Shown here: piece by piece, positions 26,504-35,575 of the stretch | How positions within the stretch are numbered: the stretch's first letter is position 1 | Layout: the number at the start of each line of letters is the position of its first letter | NCBI RefSeq assembly: GCF_024124665.1 | Contig: NZ_JAMXSB010000015.1 | Coordinates: forward strand, 1 to 64,000 | Origin: Pleionea sp. CnH1-48 | GTDB taxonomy: Bacteria > Pseudomonadota > Gammaproteobacteria > Enterobacterales > Kangiellaceae | Direction of reading: 5' to 3' | Length of the DNA stretch: 64,000 bases | The notes under the pieces: generated by a model | Seen by the model: only the letters and a program-made list of their open reading frames with translations | Databases searched by the model: none | What the model was told of the DNA's origin: nothing | Translations under genes and position numbers: made by a program

Positions 26504-28411
26504 ATGAACACATTTAAACTGAGTGCCTTATCGGCACTTTTACTCGTTGGGACGAGCTATTCTGTTGGCGCACAAGCAGAACCTTTGTTTCAACCATTAT
26601 CTAAGCAATCTCTTAAAGCATCAGAGTCTGTTGCGGCCAAGATGAGCAGTCCGGCGACCGAGTCTGTTGTTTCATTTAAAGCCAATACGGCGCTGGTCAA
26701 CCTATCAGCAAAATCTTTGGACATTAACCTGGCGTCCGATCTGAATTTAAAAGTGTCGCGCCACAGCGTTCACACTAATCCGCAAGGCAGTGTTGTCTGG
26801 AAAGGGGCAGTCACCAGTGCTAACCATCAGAAAATGGCAGTCTCTGATGGTTTGATGGATAACAGTGTAATTTTGGTTAAGCGTGACTCCGGGATCACCG
26901 GTAGTGTGCGTGTTAATGGACAACTTTATAGCATTCGTCCTCTAGGCAATGGTGCTCATGCTGTCTACAAAATTAATGAGAGCAAAATGCCAGAGGATCA
27001 TCCTCATGGTGCAATGCAGACCATTGAGCAAAGCGATGCTCTTTCGTATGACGATATTCAAGCGTCTGTTCAAAACACGGTATCTACTCAGGCCGAAATT
27101 GCTGCAACGGCAGACATTGGAATTCTGGTTGGCTACACTGCCGCTGCGAAGAACGCTGTTTCTGATATTCAGGGATTGATTGAGCTAGCTGTAGCAGAAA
27201 CTAACACGGGTTACAGCAACAGTGGCGTCGATGCGACCATGACCTTGGTGCATACCTATCAGGTGAACTACACAGAAAGCAACTTTAGTACTGACTTAAG
27301 TTACTTCCGTAATAATAATGACGGAGTGATGGACGAAGTCCACGGCAAACGTGATCAGTATGGTGCTGACGTTGCCATGATCATGACTAATGTTACGGAT
27401 TATTGTGGATTGGCATCGGGTATTGGCTCGACATCATCCACGGCATTTGCCGCGGTTTATCATGGTTGTGCGACAGGATATTATTCTTTCGGTCATGAAG
27501 TAGGGCATTTGCAATCGGCTCGACACGATCCGAATGCCGATCCGACTTCGACACCTTATGCATTTGGACATGGTTATCAGTATGCGGCAGGTAACTGGCG
27601 CACCATCATGGCCTATAACTGTTCTGGTGGCTGTACTCGCATTAACTGGTGGTCAAACCCTAACAAGACCCGTAACGGCGTTGCTATGGGAACGTCTTCT
27701 ACCAATGATAACGCGCGCGTTTTGAACATTACATCACCCACTATTGCTAACTTTAAAGGCAGCGGTGGTGGAGGCGGTAGCGACACTGCATTAACCAATG
27801 GTCAGGCGCAAACTGGTCTGGGTGGCTCACAAGGTAACGAAGAGTTCTTCTACCTGGATGTACCAGCGGGTGCGACAAACTTAAGTTTTGTGACCAGTGG
27901 CGGTTCCGGTGATGCCGACCTTTATGTGAAGTTTGGTTCTAAGCCAACGACCTCTAGCTATGACTGCCGTCCATACCGTAATGGCAATGCAGAGACTTGT
28001 AACATTTCAAGTGCGCAAGAAGGGCGTTACTGGGTGATGTTACGTGCTTACAGCACTTTCTCTGGCGTGAGTTTGACAGGCTCTTTCTCTGAAGGTGGCG
28101 GTAACAATGGTGGTTCGCTAACAGAAAGCAATTTGTCTGGCTCTCAGTCGGCCTGGGATCGTTATAGCGTTGTGATTCCAGCAGGTATGTCGTCGTTTAC
28201 TATCACTATTAATGGTGGTTCTGGCGATGCAGATCTTTATGTTCGTAAAGGATCACAACCTTCGACCTCGAGCTACGATTGTCGCCCTTACCGCAACGGT
28301 AACTCTGAGACCTGTACCTTTAATAATCCAGGTGCTGATACCTGGCACATTGGTTTAAGAGGATATCGAGCTTACTCAGGAGTGACACTGAATGCTCAGT
28401 GGCAACCTTAG
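26504..28411 (+). CDS. Secreted metzincin-type zinc metallopeptidase with two PPC domains
   Basis: An exported protease of about 635 residues. I start at Met 26504: the signal peptide (MNTFKLSALSALLLVGTSYSVGAQA) begins there and GGGA lies just upstream. A propeptide of about 160 residues precedes the catalytic domain. The zinc site FGHEVGHLQSARHDP (first His about residue 331) is the HExxHxxxxxHD of M12/M43-type metzincins, and IMAYNC is the Met-turn. Two C-terminal PPC domains (about 430-520 and 535-635) each contain GGSGDADLYV and SYDCRPYRNGN. PPC domains are usually removed after secretion by the type II system. The role is probably extracellular protein degradation. Confidence 0.93.
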   Translation: MNTFKLSALSALLLVGTSYSVGAQAEPLFQPLSKQSLKASESVAAKMSSPATESVVSFKANTALVNLSAKSLDINLASDLNLKVSRHSVHTNPQGSVVWKGAVTSANHQKMAVSDGLMDNSVILVKRDSGITGSVRVNGQLYSIRPLGNGAHAVYKINESKMPEDHPHGAMQTIEQSDALSYDDIQASVQNTVSTQAEIAATADIGILVGYTAAAKNAVSDIQGLIELAVAETNTGYSNSGVDATMTLVHTYQVNYTESNFSTDLSYFRNNNDGVMDEVHGKRDQYGADVAMIMTNVTDYCGLASGIGSTSSTAFAAVYHGCATGYYSFGHEVGHLQSARHDPNADPTSTPYAFGHGYQYAAGNWRTIMAYNCSGGCTRINWWSNPNKTRNGVAMGTSSTNDNARVLNITSPTIANFKGSGGGGGSDTALTNGQAQTGLGGSQGNEEFFYLDVPAGATNLSFVTSGGSGDADLYVKFGSKPTTSSYDCRPYRNGNAETCNISSAQEGRYWVMLRAYSTFSGVSLTGSFSEGGGNNGGSLTESNLSGSQSAWDRYSVVIPAGMSSFTITINGGSGDADLYVRKGSQPSTSSYDCRPYRNGNSETCTFNNPGADTWHIGLRGYRAYSGVTLNAQWQP

Positions 28412-28432
28412 AGTTAAGCGCTCATAATGAAG

Positions 28433-28464
28433 AAGGCGGCTTATGAAAATAAGCCGCCTTTTTT
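28433..28464 (+). terminator. Intrinsic terminator after the metallopeptidase gene
   Basis: A perfect 12-bp stem (28433-28444 with 28449-28460) with a GAAA tetraloop and a T-run, 22 bases past the stop. Confidence 0.93.
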
Positions 28465-28541
28465 ATGCAAGGAACCTCAGTTTTAAAAATGTCTCAGGGA
28501 TGTCATACTCTTATTAGTAATTTTCTTATAGAGAGTAATCA

Positions 28542-28967
28542 GTGGATTCGAGTATAGGGCAATCACTCAAAAAGAACTTGGTTTCGATTATCAGTTTGAT
28601 CGTAGCGATTGTGGCTTTGACTTATAACACCTGGCGTAACGAACAAACCGAGGATAACCGCAATATTCGCGCAGCGAGTTTTGAAATTCTTAGAGAATGC
28701 GCTCATTTGCAATTACTAACCGACCTGGCTTTCTATGGATCTTCAAAGTCTGCGGATTCGATTGATGGATGGGTTCGCGTTAATTTTATTCTATCACTGA
28801 CTCAAGTCATGCCATCATCAGTAAGACACCAGGCTGCCGAGTTGAAACAAATGTGGACGCAGCACTCAACGGAACTTCACGTAGAGAAAAATGCAAATGA
28901 GGTTCTTACTCAATCGATTAATGATATGGAGCAAGCGGTTCTGGATGCTTTGGAGCACCTCGAGTAA
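28542..28967 (+). CDS. Small membrane-anchored protein of unknown function
   Basis: A 141-residue protein starting at GTG (28542) with GAGAG about nine bases upstream. One membrane segment (LVSIISLIVAIVALTYNTW, about 12-30) is followed by a helical soluble part. Within it, NIRAASFEILRECAHLQLL and VNFILSLTQVMPSSV suggest a four-helix bundle of the sort seen in sensory or chaperone-like periplasmic or cytoplasmic domains. I do not recognise the family. It lies between a terminator and tapT on the same strand, with 74 bases to tapT, and may share its promoter. Confidence 0.65.
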   Translation: MDSSIGQSLKKNLVSIISLIVAIVALTYNTWRNEQTEDNRNIRAASFEILRECAHLQLLTDLAFYGSSKSADSIDGWVRVNFILSLTQVMPSSVRHQAAELKQMWTQHSTELHVEKNANEVLTQSINDMEQAVLDALEHLE

Positions 28968-29041
28968 GGGGCATCGCGTTGTGACGAGTTGTGAAGTAGT
29001 GTTAATGACGATTAAAGCTTCTGTTATGAGTAAGGTTTAGG

Positions 29042-29650
29042 ATGAGTCAGCGCGAGCTATGTTGCCAATGCCAGTACCCTAAGTCGACCTGTATTTGCCA
29101 TGCTGTGTCGAGTGTTACTACCCGGCATAGGGTGATTATTCTACAACATCCTTCAGAAATGGAAGCGTCCAAAGGTACGGTTCGGCTCATCAAGTTATGC
29201 ATGCCCGATGTGATCTGTGTCGCGGGAGAAGTCGAAAGTGATTTTGATGCCGTCAAAGCATTGTTAAAGGACGATCAGCAGCCTTGCTATCTTGTATATC
29301 CAGGTGAAGACAGTATTGCGATAGAGTCGTTGGCTGCAAAGGATGAACCTGGCGGCGGGGCTATTACTTTGATTTTGCTCGATGGTACCTGGCGTAAAGT
29401 TCATAAAATTTTACAAAAAAATGAATGGCTACTAGCGCTCCCTAAAATGAGCTTTTCTAATGTGCCTGAATCTAGGTACTGGATTCGAAAAGCAGGGAGA
29501 GAAGACAGCTTATCGACTCTGGAAGCCTTGGCTTACTGCATTAACCAGCTCGATGATAGTGATGTGAGTCCTTTGTATCAGGTCATGGATGCGATGATGG
29601 AAGCACGTTTTCATCGTATGCCCCAAAATGTGCGTGAACGTTACCCATAG
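29042..29650 (+). CDS. tapT: tRNA-uridine aminocarboxypropyltransferase (DTW domain)
   Basis: Member of the DTW family (TapT/YfiP), which transfers the aminocarboxypropyl group of S-adenosylmethionine to uridine 47 of tRNA (acp3U). The N-terminal cysteine cluster (CCQCQYPKSTCIC, about 7-19) is typical of the zinc-binding head. The catalytic DTW motif appears as LDGTWRK, and SxxTxEA-like LSTLEALAY follows. 202 residues is normal. It is a free-standing gene with no partner in common with its flanks. Confidence 0.93.
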   Translation: MSQRELCCQCQYPKSTCICHAVSSVTTRHRVIILQHPSEMEASKGTVRLIKLCMPDVICVAGEVESDFDAVKALLKDDQQPCYLVYPGEDSIAIESLAAKDEPGGGAITLILLDGTWRKVHKILQKNEWLLALPKMSFSNVPESRYWIRKAGREDSLSTLEALAYCINQLDDSDVSPLYQVMDAMMEARFHRMPQNVRERYP

Positions 29651-29760
29651 CCTTGCTGTTGCCCTTCATCTGACTCTGTAATAGAGTGCCCCTCATCGAA
29701 ATATCGTATGGCTAAATAAGCAAAGTGCTTGTTAGACCAGTCTATCTATAAGGGGATGAA

Positions 29761-31905
29761 ATGAAAATAAAGACGAACCTTCAGTGGTTGACGAGTGTTG
29801 CCCTTGTCAGTGCAGCCATTGCAGGCTGTTCTCATCAACCTGTTGAAACACCATCGGCTGAGAAAGTTGCCCACAGTGCTCAACAAGTCAAAGATACCGA
29901 CTTTTTATGGTTAGAAGGCGTTGAAGATAAACGTGCTTTAAACTGGGTAGAAGAGCATAACAAAGTGACTCATGAGGCGCTTGCAACAACCAGTCATTTT
30001 AAAGAGCTTTATAGTAAGAATCTGGATGTTTATCAGTCTAATGAGCGCATCCCTTATATTACACAGCGAGGCGAGTACTACTATAACTTTTGGCAAGATG
30101 CTGAGCATCAACGCGGTATTTATCGCCGAACAACTTTAAGCTCTTACAAAAGTGATAACCCTCAATGGGAAGTCGTTATCGATTTTGATGCGTTGGCCAA
30201 ACAAGAGAATGAAAACTGGGTATACAAAGGCATGAACTGCCTTTATCCCAAAGAAATCTTATGTTTGGTGAACCTATCTCGCGGCGGTGCGGATGCTACC
30301 GTAGTGAGAGAGTTCAACATGAAGACAAAGTCATTTGTTGAAAATGGCTTTAAGCTAGCCGAAGCCAAAAGCAGCATCGCCTGGATCGACAGCAACACTG
30401 TTTTTGTTGGCACCGATTTCGGTGAAGGGAGCTTAACCGAGAGTGGTTACACTCGAATTGTAAAGCGCTGGAAACGTGGCACGCCATTAGCCGATGCTAA
30501 AACGGTTTATGAAGCAAAGCCAGAATCTATTTATGCTTACGGGGCTCGCTTTTTCTCAAAAGACGGTTCTCTGGATATGTTGGTTGAAGCACCGACTTTC
30601 TTTACCAATGTTGCTTACGTTCTTACTGATAAAGGGCGAGTTAAAATTCAGAAGCCTGATAATGCAGTCATCAGTGGTTACTTTAACAAGCAGGCCTTTA
30701 TCTCTTTAAAAAGTGACTGGAATGTTAATGGCAAGATCTTTAAGCAAGGATCAGTGATTACGATTCCAATGGAAGACTTATTAGCGGGTAAGAAGAACTT
30801 TGAGTTATTTGCTGCTCCTTCTCAGTCGAATACCATTGCTGGCATTAGCTTTACCAAAAGTTATGTTTTGGTAAGTTGGCTAAAAGATGTAAAAAGCAGC
30901 GTCAGCGTTTATAAGCAAGACAAATCTGGCAAGTGGCAGTCGCGTGATTTGCCATTTGATGCCAATGGCCGCATCAGTGTTTTTGGAACTAACGAAAACT
31001 CAGAGCAGTTCTTCTTATCGTACGAAAGCTTCCTTCAGCCAGACAGCTTCTATATTGTGAATGGCAAAAACTTGAAGTCTGAAAAACTGCGTCAGCTTCC
31101 GGCTTTCTTTGATGCTTCTAAGTATGAAACGGCACAGCACTTTGCGACCTCGAAAGACGGCACTAAAGTACCTTACTTTATTGTTAAGCCTAAAGGCATG
31201 AGTAGCGATAGCAGTAATCCGACCTTATTGTATGGTTATGGCGGCTTTGAAGTTTCATTACGTCCTAGCTACAGCTCAACAGTTGGTATTGACTGGTTAG
31301 AGCAGGGCGGTGTGTATGTTCTGGCGAATATTCGTGGTGGCGGTGAGTATGGCCCTGCCTGGCACCAAGCGGCACTTAAGCAAAACCGACATAAAGCTTA
31401 CGAAGATTTTGAAGCTGTTGCAGAAGATTTGATTCAGCGTAAAGTCACTTCGCCCAAGCACTTAGGAATTCAAGGCGGTAGTAACGGCGGCTTATTGATG
31501 GGGGCTATGTTGACTCGTCGACCAGAGCTGTTCAATGCGATTGTTTGTCAGGTTCCGCTACTCGACATGCTGCGTTTTCACAAGTTGCTGGCTGGTGCTA
31601 GCTGGGTGGGTGAGTACGGCAGCCCTGACATTGAAGAAGAAAGAAAGTATCTGGCTTCTTACTCTCCTTTCCATCAGTTAACTAAGACAGCTAGCTACCC
31701 AAAAGTATTGTTCACGACATCAACCCGAGATGATCGCGTACACCCTGGTCACGCTCGTAAGATGGTTGCAAAAATGGAAGCCCTTGGACACGACGTTTTC
31801 TATTACGAAAACACTGAAGGTGGACACGGTGGTGCAGCAAACCAGAAGCAAAGCGCCTATTTGAATGCAATGGTTTACACTTATTTAATGGATCGCTTGA
31901 AGTAA
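29761..31905 (+). CDS. Prolyl oligopeptidase family serine peptidase, lipoprotein
   Basis: A 714-residue S9A-type peptidase. The N-terminus is a lipoprotein signal with lipobox AIAGC, so Cys22 or near should be lipidated; that places the enzyme in the envelope. Residues about 50-430 form the seven-bladed propeller that filters peptides. The C-terminal alpha/beta-hydrolase domain has the catalytic Ser574 in GIQGGSNGGLLMG, Asp657 in RDDRVHPGH and His689 in EGGHGG. YGYGGFEVSL and GGGEYGPAWH are typical of the family. Monocistronic, with a hairpin right after the stop. The role is probably hydrolysis of imported or extracellular proline-containing peptides. Confidence 0.94.
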   Translation: MKIKTNLQWLTSVALVSAAIAGCSHQPVETPSAEKVAHSAQQVKDTDFLWLEGVEDKRALNWVEEHNKVTHEALATTSHFKELYSKNLDVYQSNERIPYITQRGEYYYNFWQDAEHQRGIYRRTTLSSYKSDNPQWEVVIDFDALAKQENENWVYKGMNCLYPKEILCLVNLSRGGADATVVREFNMKTKSFVENGFKLAEAKSSIAWIDSNTVFVGTDFGEGSLTESGYTRIVKRWKRGTPLADAKTVYEAKPESIYAYGARFFSKDGSLDMLVEAPTFFTNVAYVLTDKGRVKIQKPDNAVISGYFNKQAFISLKSDWNVNGKIFKQGSVITIPMEDLLAGKKNFELFAAPSQSNTIAGISFTKSYVLVSWLKDVKSSVSVYKQDKSGKWQSRDLPFDANGRISVFGTNENSEQFFLSYESFLQPDSFYIVNGKNLKSEKLRQLPAFFDASKYETAQHFATSKDGTKVPYFIVKPKGMSSDSSNPTLLYGYGGFEVSLRPSYSSTVGIDWLEQGGVYVLANIRGGGEYGPAWHQAALKQNRHKAYEDFEAVAEDLIQRKVTSPKHLGIQGGSNGGLLMGAMLTRRPELFNAIVCQVPLLDMLRFHKLLAGASWVGEYGSPDIEEERKYLASYSPFHQLTKTASYPKVLFTTSTRDDRVHPGHARKMVAKMEALGHDVFYYENTEGGHGGAANQKQSAYLNAMVYTYLMDRLK

Positions 31906-31910
31906 AAAAC

Positions 31911-31933
31911 AGGGGGAGTTCTCTCCCCCTTTC
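31911..31933 (+). terminator. Intrinsic terminator after the prolyl oligopeptidase gene
   Basis: An 8-bp stem (AGGGGGAG at 31911-31918, CTCCCCCT at 31923-31930) with a TTCT loop and a short T-run begins six bases after the stop. Confidence 0.8.
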
Positions 31934-32286
31934 CTCTGTCATTTTATCTTCACAAAAATGCTAAAAACCTTTCTTATCGGCCTGCGAAAATTTGCGGCAC
32001 TCATGATCGTTCTATCATAATTTCTATACTGAGAATTCCATTAGAAATACGCTTATAAACGTTTTATTTGTGGCATAAAGCAACAAGTTTCGAGAGTTAT
32101 CTATATTCGAGAAATGGATGTAAAAGGGCTGGAACCTCGATTAGAATTGCGGTAGCATCATTGACGTGCATGGTGTTTTTTGAGCGATTACTTGCAAGAA
32201 TTCAGGGTGTTTCTTGTCGGTAACACGAGCAGAAAACAGCACTTAGTTTTTGGTTTTATTAATAAATATGTTAGTGGTGACGAATA
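31934..32286 (+). other. Upstream region of the cold-shock gene
   Basis: About 350 bases without a coding frame. A long leader is known for cold-shock genes of this family, where it acts as an RNA thermosensor; I see no unambiguous cold box here. Confidence 0.4.
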
Positions 32287-32490
32287 ATGGCAACCGGTAC
32301 AGTTAAATGGTTTAACGAGTCAAAAGGCTTTGGTTTTATCTCTCCAAGCGATGGAGGTCAGGACGTATTTGTGCATTTCTCTGCAATTAAATCCGAAGGT
32401 TTTAAAACCTTGGCAGAGGGACAATCTGTTTCTTATGATGTTGAGAAAGGGCCAAAAGGCTTACAAGCTGCAAACGTTCTTGCTCAATAG
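32287..32490 (+). CDS. Cold-shock domain protein (CspA family)
   Basis: A 67-residue single cold-shock domain that binds single-stranded RNA or DNA and melts mRNA structure. RNP1 (KGFGFISP) and RNP2 (DVFVHF) are intact, as is the aromatic KWFNESKGF. Family numbering (CspA, C, D, E) cannot be assigned from one member. Monocistronic, with a hairpin at 32512-32538 downstream and a long upstream gap that would fit a regulatory leader. Confidence 0.96.
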   Translation: MATGTVKWFNESKGFGFISPSDGGQDVFVHFSAIKSEGFKTLAEGQSVSYDVEKGPKGLQAANVLAQ

Positions 32491-32511
32491 ATCCGTTTTG
32501 TATTAGTTGTA

Positions 32512-32538
32512 CGAAAGCCAGTAGATAACTGGCTTTCG
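32512..32538 (+). terminator. Hairpin after the cold-shock gene
   Basis: A perfect 11-bp stem (CGAAAGCCAGT at 32512-32522, ACTGGCTTTCG at 32528-32538) begins 21 bases after the stop. The following GTATTATTG is only moderately T-rich. Confidence 0.7.
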
Positions 32539-32755
32539 GTATTATTGTATATAGTATACCTGTTCGATAGACTAGGCTATGTATCCTTGCGCCTGATTCT
32601 TTACTAAACCTCTTATTTACTCAAATATAATCGTGAGATATTCGTTGTAATATAACTTGTTAACTCAGGACTATTGAGTTCTGATGATGGAAAGTGCTTG
32701 TTTAAGGCACGCTAAATTTAATCAGATGGGATTTGATTAATACTGGAGAATATAA

Positions 32756-33607
32756 ATGAAAAAACTATCTTTATTACTTACCGCCATGCTGTCGTTCAGT
32801 AGTGTTGTGAATGCTAAATCTTCTGTGTGGAAGATAGAGAAAGACGGCAATGTCGCCTATCTGGGTGGGACGGTTCATATCCTTAAGAATTCAGAGCCTG
32901 CATTACCTGGTGAATATAAACAAGCTTATAAAGATGCAGAAAAAGTTATTTTTGAAGTACCCATCGATAAGTTAGCCGCGCCAGAGTTCCAGAGCAAAAT
33001 GATGACCCAGGCATTTTATTCGGGCGAAAAGTCTCTTAAAACTGTGATGAGTCCTGATGTGTATAAACGCCTAAAAGATTTTTGCACCAAAGAAGGGATT
33101 CCTTTTAATGACAAAGTAAAGCCTGGCTTTTTGAGCTCGATGATTTTGGTCATGATGGCACAGAAGCATGGCTTCTCAATGGAAGGCATTGATAGCCGCT
33201 ACTTTGAGCAAGCCAAAAAAGATGGCAAACAAATCGGTGCGTTAGAAACCGTTGATTTGCAACTTTCTTATATCACCAGCATGGGAGTGGGTAACGAAAA
33301 TAACTTCTTTAAGTACAGCCTTAAGGATATGTCAGATTTTGAAACGGCAATGAACAGCATGATCACTGCTGTCAAAAAGGGAGATACTCAATTTTTGACA
33401 GAGAAAGTGCTAGAACCATCTAAAGCTTTCCCCAGTATTTATGACAAGCTAGTGGTAGAGAGAAATAAAAACTGGATACCTCAAATTGAGTCTATGATGA
33501 AAACAAAAGAAAAAGAGTTCATCATGGTCGGTGCGCTGCACTTGGTTGGGGAGCAAGGTGTTTTAAAGATGTTGCGAGATAAGGGATATAAAATCAAACA
33601 GCTATAA
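32756..33607 (+). CDS. TraB/GumN family exported protein
   Basis: A 283-residue protein with a signal peptide (about 1-20, ending VVNA). The family's two short motifs are present: YLGGTVHIL near the N-terminus, and EFIMVGALHLVG near the C-terminus, whose His and Gly residues are conserved across TraB/PrgY/GumN and eukaryotic Tiki proteases. Tiki proteins are metalloproteases; bacterial members are thought to be related hydrolases, but their substrates are unknown. GGAGAATATAA precedes the ATG. The gene is monocistronic and shares a bidirectional terminator with yejK. Confidence 0.9.
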   Translation: MKKLSLLLTAMLSFSSVVNAKSSVWKIEKDGNVAYLGGTVHILKNSEPALPGEYKQAYKDAEKVIFEVPIDKLAAPEFQSKMMTQAFYSGEKSLKTVMSPDVYKRLKDFCTKEGIPFNDKVKPGFLSSMILVMMAQKHGFSMEGIDSRYFEQAKKDGKQIGALETVDLQLSYITSMGVGNENNFFKYSLKDMSDFETAMNSMITAVKKGDTQFLTEKVLEPSKAFPSIYDKLVVERNKNWIPQIESMMKTKEKEFIMVGALHLVGEQGVLKMLRDKGYKIKQL

Positions 33608-33611
33608 GCAG

Positions 33612-33642
33612 AAAAAAGGGCTATTAAGATAGCCCTTTTTTT
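33612..33642. terminator. Bidirectional terminator between TraB/GumN gene and yejK
   Basis: AAAAAAGGGCTAT (33612-33624) pairs with ATAGCCCTTTTTT (33629-33641) around a TAAG loop, giving T-runs on both strands. Its right arm runs into the stop of yejK. Confidence 0.92.
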
Positions 33643-34651
33643 AGTCCTCTGAATTATTCAAATACTTTGCTAATTGCGCTTTGAGTGATTTAGGTATCTG
33701 TTTAAAAGTTAACGAGCCTGTTTGCGCATCATAGATAATCTCTTCACCGTACATATCTGAAGAAAAGCTAATACTAAGATTCTTGTCTCGACCGAAAAAG
33801 CGCACGTACTTCTTTAGACTGGCTCGATCCGTAAAAATTTCATTTCTACTTTCTGGTTGATTTTCGTTAACAAAGTTAGAAAAGTGTTCTGGCTGTTCTT
33901 CGTCAAGTTGGCTGGACAGATCTTTGATATCAATGGGGCTTCCCGATGTATCTTGATCAATACAGTACTCTACAATTTTGCTTTTTAGTTGCTTCGCCAT
34001 CGGCGCTTCTAAACTTTCGGTATATTGATCAACAACCTCTAGAAATTGCTCGGTTTGTTCTTTTAGATCAACACTAGAAATAAAGCCAGAGAACTTTAAG
34101 AAGGCCGCAGCCAGATCTTTATTACCCTTTGCTGCGATAAGGGAGAAGTATTGATCCCAGCCATCGACTTTCCATTGTTCTATGTCGATTTTAAAGGCAT
34201 AGGTCAGCTTGCTTGTATTGATAAATTCAAGAGGTTCTGTCTGCAAGTCTCCGCCAATTTTTGTTGCATCTGAGTGGTTTACCCAGAAGCAGTAAAAGAA
34301 GTCTTGTTCCATTAAGGTTTCGACAACAAAGAGTATATGCCCACTAAAGGCATCATTCATTGCATCCAGTTGCTGTTTCAGGTGGTTCATAACTCTATGT
34401 GTAAAAGAAATAAAAGACGATTTCTCTTCTTCGAGCTCTTTTAAACCAGCAGGCATAGGGTTATCGCTGATATCAGGATCAAAAAGACCATATTGTTTTT
34501 GAGCATTACGAGTAAAGGTCATTTTCAACTGCTCAAATAATGAAGCCATAGGGCCTTCTAGAGGGTGTTCTTCGGGCTTTAGCTTAATACTGAGATTGGC
34601 ACCGGGTTGAGCGCGTTCGACTTTGTGAATGATGCAATGCTTAATGGTCAT
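33641..34651 (-). CDS. yejK: Nucleoid-associated protein YejK (NdpA)
   Basis: A 336-residue cytoplasmic protein of the YejK/NdpA family, found with the nucleoid in E. coli and reported to interact with type II topoisomerases. It begins with the typical IKHCIIHKVER and contains the family pattern of acidic helices and strands (ILFVVETLMEQDFFYCFWVNH, SLIAAKGNKDLAAAFLKFSG, FFGRDKNLSISFSSDMYGEEIIYD). The length matches E. coli YejK (335). Monocistronic. Confidence 0.94.
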   Translation of the reverse strand: MTIKHCIIHKVERAQPGANLSIKLKPEEHPLEGPMASLFEQLKMTFTRNAQKQYGLFDPDISDNPMPAGLKELEEEKSSFISFTHRVMNHLKQQLDAMNDAFSGHILFVVETLMEQDFFYCFWVNHSDATKIGGDLQTEPLEFINTSKLTYAFKIDIEQWKVDGWDQYFSLIAAKGNKDLAAAFLKFSGFISSVDLKEQTEQFLEVVDQYTESLEAPMAKQLKSKIVEYCIDQDTSGSPIDIKDLSSQLDEEQPEHFSNFVNENQPESRNEIFTDRASLKKYVRFFGRDKNLSISFSSDMYGEEIIYDAQTGSLTFKQIPKSLKAQLAKYLNNSED

Positions 34652-34933
34652 AAAATATACAAAAGTGTGAGGTCGTTCGGAGGGTTATTGTAACGGAAAT
34701 TGGCCTGGATGCCAGAAGCTTTTCAGTTGCTGTGAGTTCATCATATCACACACCGAGCCTTCAGTTGATGTCGGAGTAAGTTGTGTATAGTATGAGCGCA
34801 CCTGGATGGCTTTCAGGTTATGAAGATTTACAAGGAACTTTTAACTTTCTTATCTATTTGTTTTTTATCAATATTTCTGCAAGAGATGTTGGCTGAACAT
34901 TTAGAGCTAATCATTATTAATTGGAGATTATTT

Positions 34934-35266
34934 ATGAGAGGTTTATTGCTGATAGGTTTATTCTCACTGTTTTCTGTGTCGGCATTGGCGGGAAACACAA
35001 CCGCTAAAATTGAGAAAATATTGATGTATGAAGAAGGGGATCTTGTCTATGTTTATCCTGAAGGGGGCGTGAAAAATCCTGCTTCTTGCCATGGTGCTAA
35101 TGGTGACTACTACTCTTTTAAAATGAGTCGCCCAAGAGCAAAGGAATACTTGAGTGTTCTTATGGTGGCTTTCACTGCGCAGAAAGATGTTTTTTTTAGA
35201 AGTCGAGAAGCTTGTATTGATCAATCTGTTTCAGAAACACTAAGTTACTTTGTGATTCACCGATAA
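34934..35266 (+). CDS. Small exported protein of unknown function
   Basis: A 110-residue protein beginning MRGLLLIGLFSLFSVSALA, a clear signal peptide. The start is fixed by TTGGAG nine bases upstream; the longer frame back to 34820 lacks a ribosome site. The mature part is about 90 residues, with two cysteines (ASCHGANG and REACIDQ) that may form a disulfide, and alternating strands KIEKILMYEEGDLVYVYP and DYYSFKMS. It resembles widespread small periplasmic proteins of marine gammaproteobacteria without assigned function. A strong hairpin follows about 50 bases after the stop. Confidence 0.8.
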   Translation: MRGLLLIGLFSLFSVSALAGNTTAKIEKILMYEEGDLVYVYPEGGVKNPASCHGANGDYYSFKMSRPRAKEYLSVLMVAFTAQKDVFFRSREACIDQSVSETLSYFVIHR

Positions 35267-35313
35267 CAGCTCCATTTTAATTTGACCCAAGCTTTATCGT
35301 TTTGCTATTTATT

Positions 35314-35347
35314 AAAAATCCTGGGGACTTGAGCCTCCAGGATTTTT
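35314..35347 (+). terminator. Intrinsic terminator after the small exported protein
   Basis: AAAAATCCTGG (35314-35324) pairs perfectly with CCAGGATTTTT (35337-35347) and ends in a T-run. Confidence 0.88.
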
Positions 35348-35465
35348 ATTTCTTTGCTACTCTTTCGGAGCTACTCGCAAGTGCTACATTCGACGGTCAT
35401 TAAGCCCAATATCATGAAGCGTCGTCGGTTACTACTTTGGGATATATTTAATAGAAGGAGCTTAG

Positions 35466-35498
35466 ATGAACTTAGTAAAATTTGAGTTCACTCTATAG
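35466..35498 (+). CDS. Ten-codon leader frame upstream of the TPR gene
   Basis: GAAGGAG stands five bases before an ATG that opens only ten codons (MNLVKFEFTL, stop TAG at 35496-35498), 77 bases before the large TPR gene. The ribosome site is better than that of the TPR gene itself. It could be a leader peptide affecting downstream translation, or the 5' remnant of a lost gene. Confidence 0.35.
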   Translation: MNLVKFEFTL

Positions 35499-35575
35499 TG
35501 TTTTATTAGTTATTGCGTATCCAGAAGTAATCCAAGTATTATCGAGTTAGTATTTAGTTAAAAGGATATTTAAAG

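Noticed and set aside
34820-34933. N-terminal extension of the small exported protein (148 residues)
   Set aside because: The signal peptide and a good ribosome site place the start at 34934; the extension has no start signals.
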